From: a virus
IMG/VR virus record: IMGVR_UViG_3300017917_003766
Span: 1 to 64,000 of that record
Direction: 5' to 3' (one strand)
Length of the DNA: 64,000 nucleotides
Shown here: one piece after another, positions 7,707 through 16,987 of the stretch
Layout of the letters: the number at the start of each line of letters is the position of its first letter
How positions within the stretch are numbered: position 1 is the first letter of the stretch
Notes under the pieces: model-generated
The model's database searches: none
Told to the model about the DNA's origin: nothing
What the model saw: only the letters and a program-made list of their open reading frames with translations
Translations under genes and position numbers: made by a program

Positions 7707-7963
7707 TACGCTGAAGGGTTGTTCTTTTTTGTAGTCTTTTTTGCAGCTGGTTTCTTTGCTGCTTTTTTGACTGAAGCGACTGCTGTGTCTACAGCTTTTT
7801 CAGCTGTCTTTGCTACCTCTGCAGCGGCGGCGTCAGCTGCCTTTTTTGCAGAAGCGGCAACATCTTGCGCAGCTTTTTGTGCTGCGTCGGCGACGGCCGA
7901 TTTAAGAACGACAACCTCAGGTTTCCCTAGTAGCTTTTTAAGTGATGATAATAGTTTTTTCAT
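7706..7963 (-). CDS. Ala/Lys-rich histone H1-like protein
   Basis: 85 residues. After a short basic start (MKKLLSSLKKLLGKPE) the chain is an Ala/Lys/Val helix with AAKKPAAKKTTKK near the end, as in bacterial histone H1-like and phasin-like proteins. Probably a nucleoid- or virion-DNA-associated protein, by composition only. It is the first gene of the tiny basic block. Confidence 0.55.
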   Translation of the reverse strand: MKKLLSSLKKLLGKPEVVVLKSAVADAAQKAAQDVAASAKKAADAAAAEVAKTAEKAVDTAVASVKKAAKKPAAKKTTKKNNPSA

Positions 7964-8029
7964 GTTTTTACCTCTTTATTTTAAATTGAGTATGTTTATA
8001 TAGTATCGCTTATATTGATAAAATACAAA

Positions 8030-8347
8030 TTATCGACCCTGCTGTGACTCTTTAATTAGATTATATCTTTCTGCTGTTTCTCTAGATGCCAGAGCAAAAG
8101 TTTGAGCAGCTGCCTCTTTTACTATGGTTGAAAATGCATCCGTGTTTTTAGGATCAGCGCCTTCTAGTGGAACCGTTAGGCAGACCATAACATCTACGTT
8201 TTCAAAATTTCCAGTATTAATTTTTCTTCCTACAGCTACTGTCATAACAGGCTCCGCTTTAACCAAAACTTTTTGATGCGAAGCAATAACTGCATCAAGT
8301 GTTGGGGAAACGGACTGTTCAATTGCGCTCTCTGTAATCTTTGGCAT
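8030..8347 (-). CDS. Hypothetical protein
   Basis: 105 residues. Contains VMTVAVGRKINTGNFENVDV and a following LTVPLEG, a beta-sheet core, then a helix ETAERYNLIKES. No family recognised with certainty. Ends where the dNMP kinase-like gene's downstream spacing begins; likely same transcript. Confidence 0.6.
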   Translation of the reverse strand: MPKITESAIEQSVSPTLDAVIASHQKVLVKAEPVMTVAVGRKINTGNFENVDVMVCLTVPLEGADPKNTDAFSTIVKEAAAQTFALASRETAERYNLIKESQQGR

Positions 8348-8348
8348 T

Positions 8349-9152
8349 TTATACTCCTATTGTTTCAAGTTGATTGGTAATCAATTTTAGCGTATTTATG
8401 GCCTGCTCTTCAAGTGTCATATTATCTGTTTTCATGACATGAGTCGCCCTTTGCTTAATAAGGTCAATTTGTTTTTCAGAATGATGATTGAGCTGTTCCT
8501 CGGAAAGAGGCTTTCCATCTCTTTTCAATATTCTATCGTTTAAGGTTTCATCTTCCGCATCAAAGACAATCAGCACGCCGTTTGGCTGCTTTAATATCCC
8601 TTCTGCTTCGTTTTCAAATCTAACATCTGAAATGATTACTGCATATGGATTTACAATATCGTTTTCTTTAAGAGAATTTCTATAAGATCTATACATTTTT
8701 GCTGACTTCATTATTGCCCAATCGGAAAAACAGGACTGCCTGTGCTCTCTACATAAATCACCTGTTTTTTGTAAAAATGTTCTTGGCTTTATACCTTCTG
8801 GTTCAATATACATTTTTTCGATTTCGTTCACCATGTTTACGAGTACTTCATACGGTGGGACAAAACCTATCGGACTACCACCATAAAGATCATAAAGAAC
8901 ATCATGTATGGCAAAAAGTTTTCTAGATCTTTCATTGATTCCCTTAATATTTTTTTTGATAGATGCAAGTTCGTATAACGGCAACGCATAAAATATATGC
9001 TGCCAGATAATTGATTCTGGAGAATTATCCAACGAACCCGCATAAACAGAACCCTTAGGGCATATGCTTTCTGCAACAGATGTTTTTCCACTACCAGCTC
9101 TTCCAGCTAAACCAACTATTATTGGATGATTTTCTTTGTATGTTTTAATCAT
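8349..9152 (-). CDS. Deoxynucleoside monophosphate kinase-like
   Basis: 267 residues. P-loop GLAGRAGSGKTS at 14-25 and the motif VIISDVRFENEAEGI, which resembles the Asp-Val-Arg-Phe-x-Asn-Glu motif of T4 gp1-type dNMP kinases. C-terminal helical region with NHHSEKQIDLI fits the lid. Would phosphorylate dNMPs for phage DNA synthesis, together with ThyX and RNR in this window. Substrate range cannot be read from sequence. Confidence 0.8.
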   Translation of the reverse strand: MIKTYKENHPIIVGLAGRAGSGKTSVAESICPKGSVYAGSLDNSPESIIWQHIFYALPLYELASIKKNIKGINERSRKLFAIHDVLYDLYGGSPIGFVPPYEVLVNMVNEIEKMYIEPEGIKPRTFLQKTGDLCREHRQSCFSDWAIMKSAKMYRSYRNSLKENDIVNPYAVIISDVRFENEAEGILKQPNGVLIVFDAEDETLNDRILKRDGKPLSEEQLNHHSEKQIDLIKQRATHVMKTDNMTLEEQAINTLKLITNQLETIGV

Positions 9153-9167
9153 GATTTATTAAGTATA

Positions 9168-9602
9168 TCATATCTTTCTGTGATTACGTTTTTTGTCTTC
9201 CAATTTATCCAAAAATGTGTTGCATAGTTCGTCTGGCTCCCAGACAAAGTTTCTTTCGACTTGTACTATTTTGAAATTAAACTCTTCTTTTATGTCTTGA
9301 ACCGTCATGAGTAGCGGAAGTAGGGCATTGTTTCTACATTTCCATTTTCCATTTATTTGATTTGCAACCACGGCAGAATCTGTATATATGATAGGATCAT
9401 GAAAGTCAGACATGGAGCAGATCAAAAGAGCAGAAATTACTGCTTCAAATTCTGCTTCGTTATTTGTTCTCAATCCTAATCCTCTGGCAAATTGAGCTAC
9501 CTTTTTTCTATTTTTATATACAACTGCGGCGCAAGAGGCTTCACCTGTTTTTCTCTGCCCTTGACCTCTTGATGCACCATCGCAAAATACTTCTATGTGC
9601 AT
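9168..9602 (-). CDS. RNase H-like ribonuclease
   Basis: 144 residues. Active-site acidic residues are visible: D8 in FCDGASRG, E49 in NNEAEFEA, D75 in YTDSAVV, plus a late Asp in EPDELCN. The pattern is that of RNase HI/RNase H-like domains of the archaeal/plant reverse-transcriptase-like type. Likely removes RNA primers during replication. Confidence 0.8.
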   Translation of the reverse strand: MHIEVFCDGASRGQGQRKTGEASCAAVVYKNRKKVAQFARGLGLRTNNEAEFEAVISALLICSMSDFHDPIIYTDSAVVANQINGKWKCRNNALLPLLMTVQDIKEEFNFKIVQVERNFVWEPDELCNTFLDKLEDKKRNHRKI

Positions 9603-9605
9603 GTG

Positions 9606-9812
9606 TTAGATCTTTACATTACATTTTATATTTAGTTGTTTTGCTCTTGATTCTATATTTTTCTTTTGACTAGGTGTGCTGGCAATATGTGTGGCAAACA
9701 ACAGGTATCTTTCTTTTTTATAAGATACTTGTGTAGGAAAATCTAAACTATCTCTAATCTCAGAATAAAATTCACTAGCTGAATTAACGGATTTATAGTG
9801 AGCTATATACAT
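9606..9812 (-). CDS. Small hypothetical protein
   Basis: 68 residues, beta-rich start (MYIAHYKSVNSASEFYSEI) and a Lys-rich C-terminus with SRAKQLNIKCNVKI. Abuts the RNase H-like gene. Not recognised. Confidence 0.55.
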   Translation of the reverse strand: MYIAHYKSVNSASEFYSEIRDSLDFPTQVSYKKERYLLFATHIASTPSQKKNIESRAKQLNIKCNVKI

Positions 9813-9813
9813 A

Positions 9814-10329
9814 TCAGTAAGTCTTGAAATCTTTCTCGTTATAGAATCCCTTTTCTTCCCTCGAAGATGCTATTTGCATTGACTGAACCTTATCTATCAA
9901 CTTTCTTGCAGATTCAGATGCTACTCTTGCAGCGGCTTCCATAGACTCAGCCAAGTGAACAATTGATTCTGCAGTAATTAAGGCGGTGTATTCGCCCTCT
10001 GCTGCACCAAGGGCGTTAGCTTCTCTCTCCGCTTCGTTCTTTCCAACTCTATTTGCTTTATAAACTCTCTTATATGAACCTTCTATTAGTTTGTATTGTG
10101 CTCTAGCTATACCAGCAAAGCGAGCTATTCTTCCATAGACGTTAGATGTTCTAGCTACAAGGGAAGCCAGTTCGTGTATGCCAAGATCTAATGTATTTGT
10201 ATCTGGTATAGTTATAAAATATTCTGAGTCCTTAGTGCCTGATGCGTAGGCGGTAACTATTTCTTGAATTTGTGGATCAATAAACTCTCTAAGTAATTCA
10301 TTGAGTTTTTGCATTGAATGAACGTTCAT
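9814..10329 (-). CDS. Helical hypothetical protein
   Basis: 171 residues, long alpha-helical region rich in Ala, Glu and Arg (KNEAEREANALGAAEGEYTA...), consistent with a coiled coil or helical bundle. Follows the sigma-like gene with a 1-nt gap. The arrangement of a short beta head and long helix is seen in phage recombination or single-strand-binding accessory proteins, but I do not assign it. Confidence 0.6.
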   Translation of the reverse strand: MNVHSMQKLNELLREFIDPQIQEIVTAYASGTKDSEYFITIPDTNTLDLGIHELASLVARTSNVYGRIARFAGIARAQYKLIEGSYKRVYKANRVGKNEAEREANALGAAEGEYTALITAESIVHLAESMEAAARVASESARKLIDKVQSMQIASSREEKGFYNEKDFKTY

Positions 10330-10330
10330 G

Positions 10331-11194
10331 TTAGCCCTGCTTTAAGTCTAGAAATCTTATCACATCATCCATCTTAGATTCTACCACAATGCGAAGTATT
10401 TTATCTCTTGTTTTAGATAAATGTTCTCTTACTGTATTTGGATGTTCTGAAATTTTTTCACTTATTTGACTGGATCTAAGACCATCAACATATCTCCACT
10501 TTAACAGTTGGCGCTCTTGAACCGAAAGACTAGCAAAAGGTTCTGCGCAGCTTTCTCCCAAAATCCAAAACTCGTTAATTTCTTCTGCGTTTAAAAATTC
10601 TTCCATTTCTCTTTCTTCTGGTGGAGCCTTAAATCCTATTTGCTTTTGTTGATCCTCTTGATCTTCAGAAGAATCGTCGGATAATAGTGGAAAGCTCTTT
10701 CTACCTAATTGATCTATCAAAAATAGATCTACGTTTTTTTTGAGTAAATAGAAAAAATAACTGTACAAAAATCCGACTAAAAGGAATGGGTCCTTTTTCC
10801 GAATCTCTTCTCTGATAGCGCGCAATGCACTGAAAGAATGTCATATCTACCGTTTGTCTTACGTCTTGTTCATCGCCGATATCTTCTAGCCATGTATGTA
10901 ATGCCGTCGCAACACTTCGTTTACATGCTTGTATCCAGCCAGGTTAAGTTTGTTTTTCATTAAAGCAAAGCGGACATACGCGTCTTTTACGAATAGAGAA
11001 GTAAATCTTCTAATGTCGTAATCGTTTAAGTTATACTTTCCATAATATAACATTGTCGTATATTTGGTCAGAAAGTTATTAAAAACTTTTATTAGTTCTT
11101 TTTGTGATTTTTGATTACCAGTTTTTGCTTCTGCAATCAACTGCTGCATTTCTTCTTCAGCTAAATTGTAGTACTGTTCTTTGTACGAACCCAT
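10331..11194 (-). CDS. Sigma-like transcription factor with three CGGN recoding sites
   Basis: 286 residues if three CGG triplets are each read in +1. ATG at 11194 overlaps the upstream stop. Frame changes fall at 10903-10906 (Gly97), 10875-10878 (Gly106) and 10772-10775 (Gly140). The three +1 shifts return to the original frame, and no stop codon interrupts the path. The resulting middle (MARRYGDEQDVRQTVDMTF, then IPFSGFLYSYFFYLL) resembles sigma region 2; the end (QERQLLKWRYVDGL and an HTH to ~270) resembles sigma region 4. Role: directs RNA polymerase, probably to phage promoters (inference). A direct two-base jump at the first site, giving ALHTWLEDIGDEQ, is an alternative for residues 97-105. 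Confidence 0.75.
10772..10775 (-). other. Recoding site CGGA (sigma-like, third)
   Basis: AGT then C-GGA TTT TTG. Skipping C joins KGPIPFS to GFLYSYFFYLLKK. Gly140. Confidence 0.85.
10875..10878 (-). other. Recoding site CGGC (sigma-like, second)
   Basis: TAT then C-GGC GAT GAA. Joins MARRY to GDEQDVRQ. Gly106. Only reached if the first site is also shifted. Confidence 0.65.
10903..10906 (-). other. Recoding site CGGC (sigma-like, first)
   Basis: CGA then C-GGC ATT ACA. Frame 0 ends nine codons later counted from here in a stop; skipping C leads to the second site. Gly97. Confidence 0.65.
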
Positions 11195-11749
11195 TATTTT
11201 CCTTCCCAATTTAATATCTTGTCTGCATAGAAAGAGCGTATGTCTTCGTAGAAGATAACATTTTTAATTCCTAATTCTTTGGCAAAGTCTTTTGCGTCAG
11301 AATTAAACTTGCTTATAACAAAAAATAAATTGTCAAATTCTTTTTCGTAATATCTCTTAAATCTTTTCAATTTTATCTTGCTCTTTGGATCTAAAAAACC
11401 TTTTATTTCTATCCATATATTTTTTTCTTTTATATAAAAATCTGGCGTGTAAGCTTTTGTTCCTCTTTTAATTGGAAAAGCAAACACTGTAGGTTCAAAT
11501 TCAAAATCAATGTTATATAGCTTTAGTATCCTGGCAAAGTTTGCTTCCCAATTAGATCTTAGAACTAAACCAATATCTTCTCTATATCCAGTTTTAGTAT
11601 GCTGGTAAACGTTGCCTTTACCACCGCTTTGCTGCTATAGTTGTTTCATCAATACTATAGTTCTTTAGCAGAGGGCGGTTTAAAACAGGGTGTTTTTTAA
11701 GACCAGAAATTTCCAAAAAAAATTCTTCTGGAGCGTTGTTTTTGACCAT
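11194..11749 (-). CDS. PD-(D/E)XK endonuclease-like, one recoding site
   Basis: 184 residues when CGGT at 11623-11626 is read in +1 (Gly42). The C-terminal part has YTPDFYIKEKNIWIEIKG, i.e. Asp...Glu-x-Lys of a PD-(D/E)XK core as in restriction-like and T7 endonuclease I-like enzymes. The N-terminal 41 codons end at a TAA in frame 0, while the +1 frame has a TAG just before the site, so only a change within a 14-nt window gives a full protein (…AAK-GGKGNVYQH…). Likely DNA-repair or recombination nuclease. TATAAT overlapping a divergent + strand box lies ~38 nt upstream. Confidence 0.75.
11623..11626 (-). other. Recoding site CGGT (endonuclease-like)
   Basis: AAG then C-GGT GGT AAA. TAG in +1 lies just upstream and TAA in frame 0 just downstream, so the switch point is pinned to 14 nt. 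Gly42. Confidence 0.85.
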
Positions 11750-11787
11750 GTATCTGCTATCCTATATGCGTAACCTATTCCTAGTCC

Positions 11788-11795
11788 ATTATAAT
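11788..11795. promoter_or_regulatory. Divergent overlapping -10 boxes
   Basis: TATAAT on the + strand (11790-11795) and TATAAT on the minus strand (11788-11793) overlap. The + box is ~40 nt from the ATG at 11836, the minus box ~38 nt from the ATG at 11749. -35 elements are weak or absent. Confidence 0.5.
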
Positions 11796-11835
11796 TTATA
11801 AAACATTCATAAATCAAATAATCAAGGAGAATAAT

Positions 11836-12009
11836 ATGACAAACAAGTTAGACACCCTCATCGACAGCTTCCTTATCGAAGTCAACGAAGAGATTATCGC
11901 TAACCTCAGCACAATGGGCTACTCTCGTGACGAGGCAACAAAGGTTGTTGCGGAGTTCGGTGAGTTCGACCTTGCCGCTGCAGCTGCTGCTGAGCCAGTT
12001 AGCCTCTAA
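11836..12009 (+). CDS. Small + strand protein with distinct codon use
   Basis: 57 residues (MTNKLDTLIDSFLIEVNEEI..., ending in an Ala-rich tail). It is the only supported gene on the + strand. AAGGAG is 6 nt before the ATG. Codons are strongly biased to C/G endings (ACC, CTC, ATC, GAC, TTC, GTC), unlike the A/T-ending bias of its neighbours, a sign of high expression or recent transfer. Acidic helical protein with no recognised family; a central GYSRDEATKVVAEFG resembles a UBA-like helix pair. It may be an early host-directed protein (inference). Confidence 0.85.
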   Translation: MTNKLDTLIDSFLIEVNEEIIANLSTMGYSRDEATKVVAEFGEFDLAAAAAAEPVSL

Positions 12010-12023
12010 GCAATTCCCCCCGT

Positions 12024-12067
12024 CTGGGGTGGGAGCCGTAACATGGCTCCTGCCCCAGATTTTTTTT
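12024..12067 (+). terminator. Rho-independent terminator
   Basis: 14-bp G/C-rich stem (12024-12037 with 12045-12058, one G-T pair) and seven-base loop, followed by eight T on the + strand. Terminates the small + strand gene and separates it from the convergent nuclease gene. Confidence 0.9.
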
Positions 12068-12077
12068 GTATATAACA

Positions 12078-12879
12078 TTAAGCTTTCGCTAGTTTTCTTA
12101 ATCTAAACACGCCTGTACTGCATGCGCCAGACTTGGCGAAGTCGCAATACGTGCAGGCTCTCTCGTTCTTTGTTGGATGGAAAAAGGTATCTGCAGTAAT
12201 TTTATTAATCTCTTTAATAAGATTCTCTTTTACTTTTTCTAGATCATCTTTTGTAAATAAATGACCTTTTCTTCTTCCAGATCTTAAATAATATAGTTCT
12301 GCATAGATATCTTTGTCTGGAAATTTTTCAGAAACAGCTAGTGCATAGATGCCCAGCTGAAGATTGTTTGGTATATCTTTTTGTGATACTTCCCACTTAC
12401 CAGTTTTATAATCTATTATTTTTAAAGTATTATCATCAACAATATCAATTCGATCAATATAGCCAAGTATGGAATAATTTCCTATAATAAAATTAAATTC
12501 ATACTCTTTATCATATACATCGAATGTAGATTCACCATACTGATCGAAAAATTCATTTAAAATTGTCGTACCAACATTAACTAATTCTGGACCAACTACC
12601 TTGGTTGGATCCTGCTTTTGTGCGTGCTCTTGATAGGACTCGACTAGTTTTGAGTGATCCAGTTTTTCTTCTTTAGAAACATTATCTTCTAATACTGAAT
12701 GTATAATATTCCCGAAGCAGCGCCGCATCGTTTGGTTTACGTGGCTCTTTTTGTATATAGCTATAAAAATATTTTGATGGACAGGATTTATATGTATCTA
12801 TTCTTGAATAAGAAAAATCAGTTAATGCCAGACGCTCAAGGTCAGACAAATCAAATAAAGACTTAATCTTTATATTCAT
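12078..12879 (-). CDS. RecB/Cas4-like PD-(D/E)XK nuclease, one recoding site
   Basis: 266 residues after +1 reading of CGGG at 12711-12714 (Gly56). Visible order: YSRIDTYKSCPSKYFYSYI (25-43), then the conserved GNIIHSVLE at the site (family form LGxxxH), GYIDRID, and IIDYKTGKWE with the D...D-x-K catalytic core; four Cys (Cys33 and three near the C-terminus, CTYCDFAKSGAC) suggest an Fe-S cluster as in Cas4/AddB. Likely exonuclease of recombination or end-processing. Without recoding the gene breaks exactly at the conserved Gly. Confidence 0.9.
12711..12714 (-). other. Recoding site CGGG (RecB/Cas4-like)
   Basis: CTG CTT then C-GGG AAT ATT ATA CAT. Restores LLGNIIHSVLE, the family's conserved Gly-x-x-x-His. 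Gly56. Confidence 0.9.
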
Positions 12880-13024
12880 CTTCGTCCTTTACGTTTTGAA
12901 CAAAAACCCCTTTTTCGTCGTACTCGTTTCCATCTTCATCTATGAAATGACCGGTATGAATATTTTTATATCCACCGCTCACCAACGGAAATCCATCCAG
13001 AGTTCCCAATTTCCATGTAATCAT
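12863..13024 (-). CDS. 53-residue hypothetical protein
   Basis: MITWKLGTLDGFPLVSGGYK... with an acidic C-terminus (DEDEYKD). Overlaps the nuclease start by 17 nt and follows the 13030 gene closely. Two CGG triplets occur in it out of frame and none in frame. Function unknown. Confidence 0.55.
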   Translation of the reverse strand: MITWKLGTLDGFPLVSGGYKNIHTGHFIDEDGNEYDEKGVFVQNVKDEDEYKD

Positions 13025-13029
13025 TTTCG

Positions 13030-13290
13030 TTATATGGCCAGCTCATCATTTTCTCCAAACATTTCTTTAACCATTTCATTAGCTCCATCTTTTAGCGAAA
13101 CTACAGTGTTATGAATGGCATCTATATTATAATAGTAGTTTAATAATCCATAAAGATCATCTAGTTCTTCTTTTGTTGCAAAGAACCCAGCAACTCCAGA
13201 TTGTATAAAATACGTTGACCTATCTCCCGAATCGTATTCTATTAGAATTATAGAACCGAGAGTCATTCTCCCAATTTCATGTGATTTCAT
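13030..13290 (-). CDS. Hypothetical protein
   Basis: 86 residues, beta-rich start (RMTLGSIILIEYDSGDRSTYF) and an acidic helix at the end. Abuts the Cys-rich gene upstream. Not recognised. Confidence 0.55.
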   Translation of the reverse strand: MKSHEIGRMTLGSIILIEYDSGDRSTYFIQSGVAGFFATKEELDDLYGLLNYYYNIDAIHNTVVSLKDGANEMVKEMFGENDELAI

Positions 13291-13292
13291 TA

Positions 13293-13658
13293 TTACTCCT
13301 CGTATATAGTTATAGGATTAAAGTTTGGATCATCCAACTTTTCACGCATGTCATGAACGTAAGAATCCCAATCTCTTTCATCTTCGGATTTCTTTTCGTA
13401 ACTAACAGTGCCCTTAAATGGGTTAGACTTGAATCTAGTCACGACTAGACGTCCCTGTTGAGTTCTCCACCTTAGTACGCCATTCTTGCAATCGCAGAAG
13501 TCATCTGGATGAGGATCCGTCCAACCCCTAGGATCATAGCGACCGCTGCACGAATTGCATTTATTATATCTGCCCTTATCTTGACATCTATTGCATGATG
13601 AGCAAAAGGTCCAGCATGGTTTTTCTGCTGGATTTTGATATGTTCCTGGTAATGTCAT
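13293..13658 (-). CDS. Cys-rich zinc-finger-like protein
   Basis: 121 residues. Two Cys-x2-Cys pairs spaced as in DnaJ-type or zinc-ribbon modules (CSSCNRCQDKGRYNKCNSCSG), then a C-D-C pair. Tail is acidic. Likely binds zinc and nucleic acid or protein. Located just downstream of the DnaE gene, overlapping spacing of 1 nt. Confidence 0.65.
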   Translation of the reverse strand: MTLPGTYQNPAEKPCWTFCSSCNRCQDKGRYNKCNSCSGRYDPRGWTDPHPDDFCDCKNGVLRWRTQQGRLVVTRFKSNPFKGTVSYEKKSEDERDWDSYVHDMREKLDDPNFNPITIYEE

Positions 13659-13659
13659 A

Positions 13660-16600
13660 TTAGCTCCATGTGCTGACTAGTTCATTTATTTTATCTTGTA
13701 TTTTTAATGATGTTGTTTTCTTAAAACGAAAAGTAATTTTCTTATTATTTTCCATATAAGAAAAGAATACATTTATTGGACCATTTACAGGCTCAATTAT
13801 ATCATATACCTTTTGTACTAATTCCATGCTTGGAACATGTTTAAAAGACAAAACTATCGATTGTGTACCAATAGCTTTAGTCGTATCTATTTTATCTATT
13901 GAATTAAAAAATATCTTAACCACTGCTGTCTCGTCTTCATTTTCTTTATTAACCGATCCAGTAATAATAACTATATCACCTTCAATGAGATAATCATCGG
14001 ATAAGTTTCTAGATTCTCTGGGAAAAATAATAACCTCTATTTCTCCAGTCAAATCTTCAATCAAAAGTTTGAACATCTTTTGACCTTTTTTGGTTATAAT
14101 TTTTTTAACATTTGTTATGATGCCACCAACTTTTACATTAGCACCGTTTGACAGTTCGTATACATCTTGGATTTCAGATGTAACATCTCTTTCTATAAAA
14201 TCCCACATTCCCTCTATGGGATGTTTTGAAACATATATTCCGAGTTCTTGTTTTTCTTTTTCAAGAATTTCTAATTCATATTTTCTTGTGATATCAAATT
14301 CCTTTTCTAAATCTACCAATTCGTCTAGTGCACCTGCGCTAGCAAAATGCTCCAACGTAGACTTTTTAAGAATAGCTTTATCTGTTCTTCTAAAAAAATC
14401 ATACATATTTGAATATGGATTATCTTTATTCCTGCATGCGATAAGGGTATCTGCTATTGATTCACCTATGCCATTTATAGCGGACAGGCCAAAGATAATT
14501 GTATTGTCATCTATAACATTAAAGTCTTTTCCAGATTTATTTATTGAAGGTGGTAAAACTTTTATGTTGGATTTTTTACAATCAGCCAAGTATGATGCTA
14601 GCTTATCCTTGTTGCCAACTACTGATGACATTAAAGCAGCCATATATTCAGCTGTATAGTGGGTTTTTAAGTACGCTGTTATGTAAGAAACCATTGCGTA
14701 GCTAGCTGCGTGAGCTCTGTTAAACCCATAACCACCGAAGTATTCAATGTCTGAATATATTTTATTAGCTAGATTTTTATTTAATCCAGAAATAGATTCA
14801 CAACCATTGACAAATTTTGCTCTGAACAAAGCTATTTTATCCATGAGTTTTTTACCTATAACTTTTCTTAGATCATCTGCTTCAGCCGAACTAAATCCAG
14901 CTAACTCCCTAGATACTGCTAATACATCTTCCTGATACAGCATAATGCCAAGCGAGGGACCAAGAACCTTTTCTAGCTTTGGATGATCATACGCTATTTC
15001 TGATCTACCATGCTTTCTATCTATATAAAGTTTATCCATTCCAGAACCCATAGGACCTGGTCTGTATAGAGAAATTAAGGCCATGATATCTTCTATGTTT
15101 CTTGGTTGCAATTGGACCATCAGCTGACGCATACCAGAGGACTCAAGTTGAAAGACGCCCATTGCCTGACCTTTACATAGCAAATCGTAGGTCTTACTAT
15201 CGTCAATTGGTATTTTATTAACATCAATATGAATATTTTTTCTAGATGAAATCAATTTGATACAGGTATCTATCACACCAAGATTTCTAAGACCAAGAAA
15301 GTCTATTTTTAACAAACCACACTGCTCAACCCTGCTCATATCCCACTGTGTTACTATCGGCTTTTCAACACCCTTCTGCATGATGGGTAAATAATCTACG
15401 AGTGGATTTCTAGAAATAACTACGCCAGCGGCGTGTATTCCAGTTTGTCTAACAAGATTTTCTAATCCAAAAGCTGCATCTATAATCTCTTTTGCTTGCG
15501 AATCTTTTGAATACATAGAAGAAAACTCCTGAACTTCCATGCACTCTTCAAGACTTTTTGAGACACCCAGTACTGGCGGTGGAATAAGCTTTGCAACTTT
15601 GTCACCAGAAGTAAAATCATATCCAAGTGCTCTAGCTGCATCTCTAATTGATTGTCTGGCTCCAGTTCTATTAAACGTACATATATGAGCGACTCTATCA
15701 CTACCATATTTAGATCTAGCGTAATCAATAACTTTGTCTCTATGCCTATCGTCAAAGTCAAGATCGATATCTGGCATTGACTTTCTACCCTCAACCAAAA
15801 ATCTTTCGAACAACAAACCAAATTTAATTGGATCTAAATTGGTTATATCAAAAGCATACGAAAGAACACTACCAGCAGCAGAACCCCTACCCCAACCTAC
15901 CCTTATGTCATTTGATTTCGCCCATCTAACTAGATCAGAAACAACAAGAAAGTATTCAGGAAATCCCATTTCTTTAACGACTTTTATCTCGTGATTTGCT
16001 CTGTCTATTATTTCTGACGGAAGAGGATTACCATATCTATTCTTTAGACCATCCCAAGCAAGACGTTCGAAGTATTCAACGGAGCTTTCTTTTGTTGGTA
16101 TAGGAAAATTTGGAAAGTGAATTTCGCCAAAGTTCAAATTAAGATCAACCATGTCACATACATCCATGGTATTTTTAAGCCAACCTTGATCAAATAATGA
16201 TTCCATTTCTTGATAAGATTTTAGATAAAAATTATCACCAGAAAATGAGAATCTATCTGGCGTATGTATCGTTGAGTTTGTCGCAACACATAGCATTACG
16301 TCATGCGCTCTTGCATCTTTTTGATGCACATAGTGACAGTCTCCGGTCGGAACAACCTTAGCACCTATGGCCTTAGCTATTTCTATTAATTGATTTGAAA
16401 TTTTTCTTTGCTCAGTAAGACCATGGTCTTGTACTTCTATAAAATAATTTTCTTTACCTACTATGCTCTGCATTTTGTATGCAGACTCAAGGGCAAATTT
16501 ATAATCGTTTCTTAAAAGCGCTTGGCATATCTCGCTATTAAGACAGCCAGACAAGACTATAATGCCATCAGAATGCTGCGAAATTAAATCATGATCAATG

Positions 16601-16987
16601 CGAGGCTTAACATAGTATCCTTCTAGAAAAGATCTAGAAGACATTTTAATTATATTATAATAACCAGTATTATTTTTAGCCAATATCGTTATATGATATG
16701 GGCCTCTTTGTTCCCATTCATTTTTAGATGGACCAGATCTTTCTTCTTCGTCTCTATCAAATCTTGTTTTTCTAGCTTGATAAAATTCACTTCCGAAGAA
16801 TTGGCTTTACGCCTACTGCTTTTGCAGCGTCGTAAAAATCAAGCCAAGAGTGGATATTTCCATGATCAGTTGTAGCCAAGCCAGCCATGCCTAGTTTTTT
16901 GGCTCTCTCTAGATATTTTTCTACATCTCCATGTCCATCCAGCATGGAAAAAACTGTATGATTATGTAGGTTAGTCCAATTTTTCAA
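13660..16987 (-). CDS. dnaE: DNA polymerase III alpha subunit (DnaE), one recoding site
   Basis: 1108 residues when CGGA at 16792-16795 is read in +1. N-terminal PHP domain: LHNHTVFSMLDG, then ATTDHGN. The switch falls in the conserved KPILGSEFY (Gly65); frame 0 stops after two more codons, and the +1 frame continues with QARKTRFDRDEE... into the main body. Polymerase core has PDIDLDFDDRHRD and GWGRGSAAGS, then LYRPGP; OB domain near the C-terminus (VKVGGIITNVKKI). Replicative polymerase. The same protein is essential in any reading, so the break must be bypassed or be a sequencing error. Confidence 0.93.
16792..16795 (-). other. Recoding site CGGA (DnaE)
   Basis: ATT CTT then C-GGA AGT GAA TTT. 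Restores KPILGSEFY. Gly65, invariant in the family by my knowledge. Confidence 0.93.

Noticed and set aside
7719-8003. Ala/Phe-rich + strand frame
   Set aside because: Shadow of the Ala/Lys-rich minus gene (Lys codons read as Phe).
11848-12078. Minus-strand frame opposite the + strand small gene
   Set aside because: Cys/Leu-rich composition is a reverse-complement artefact; the + strand gene has promoter, ribosome site and terminator.
13660-16987. Intein or intron as the cause of the DnaE break
   Set aside because: The two halves join with a single extra base; no insertion is present.
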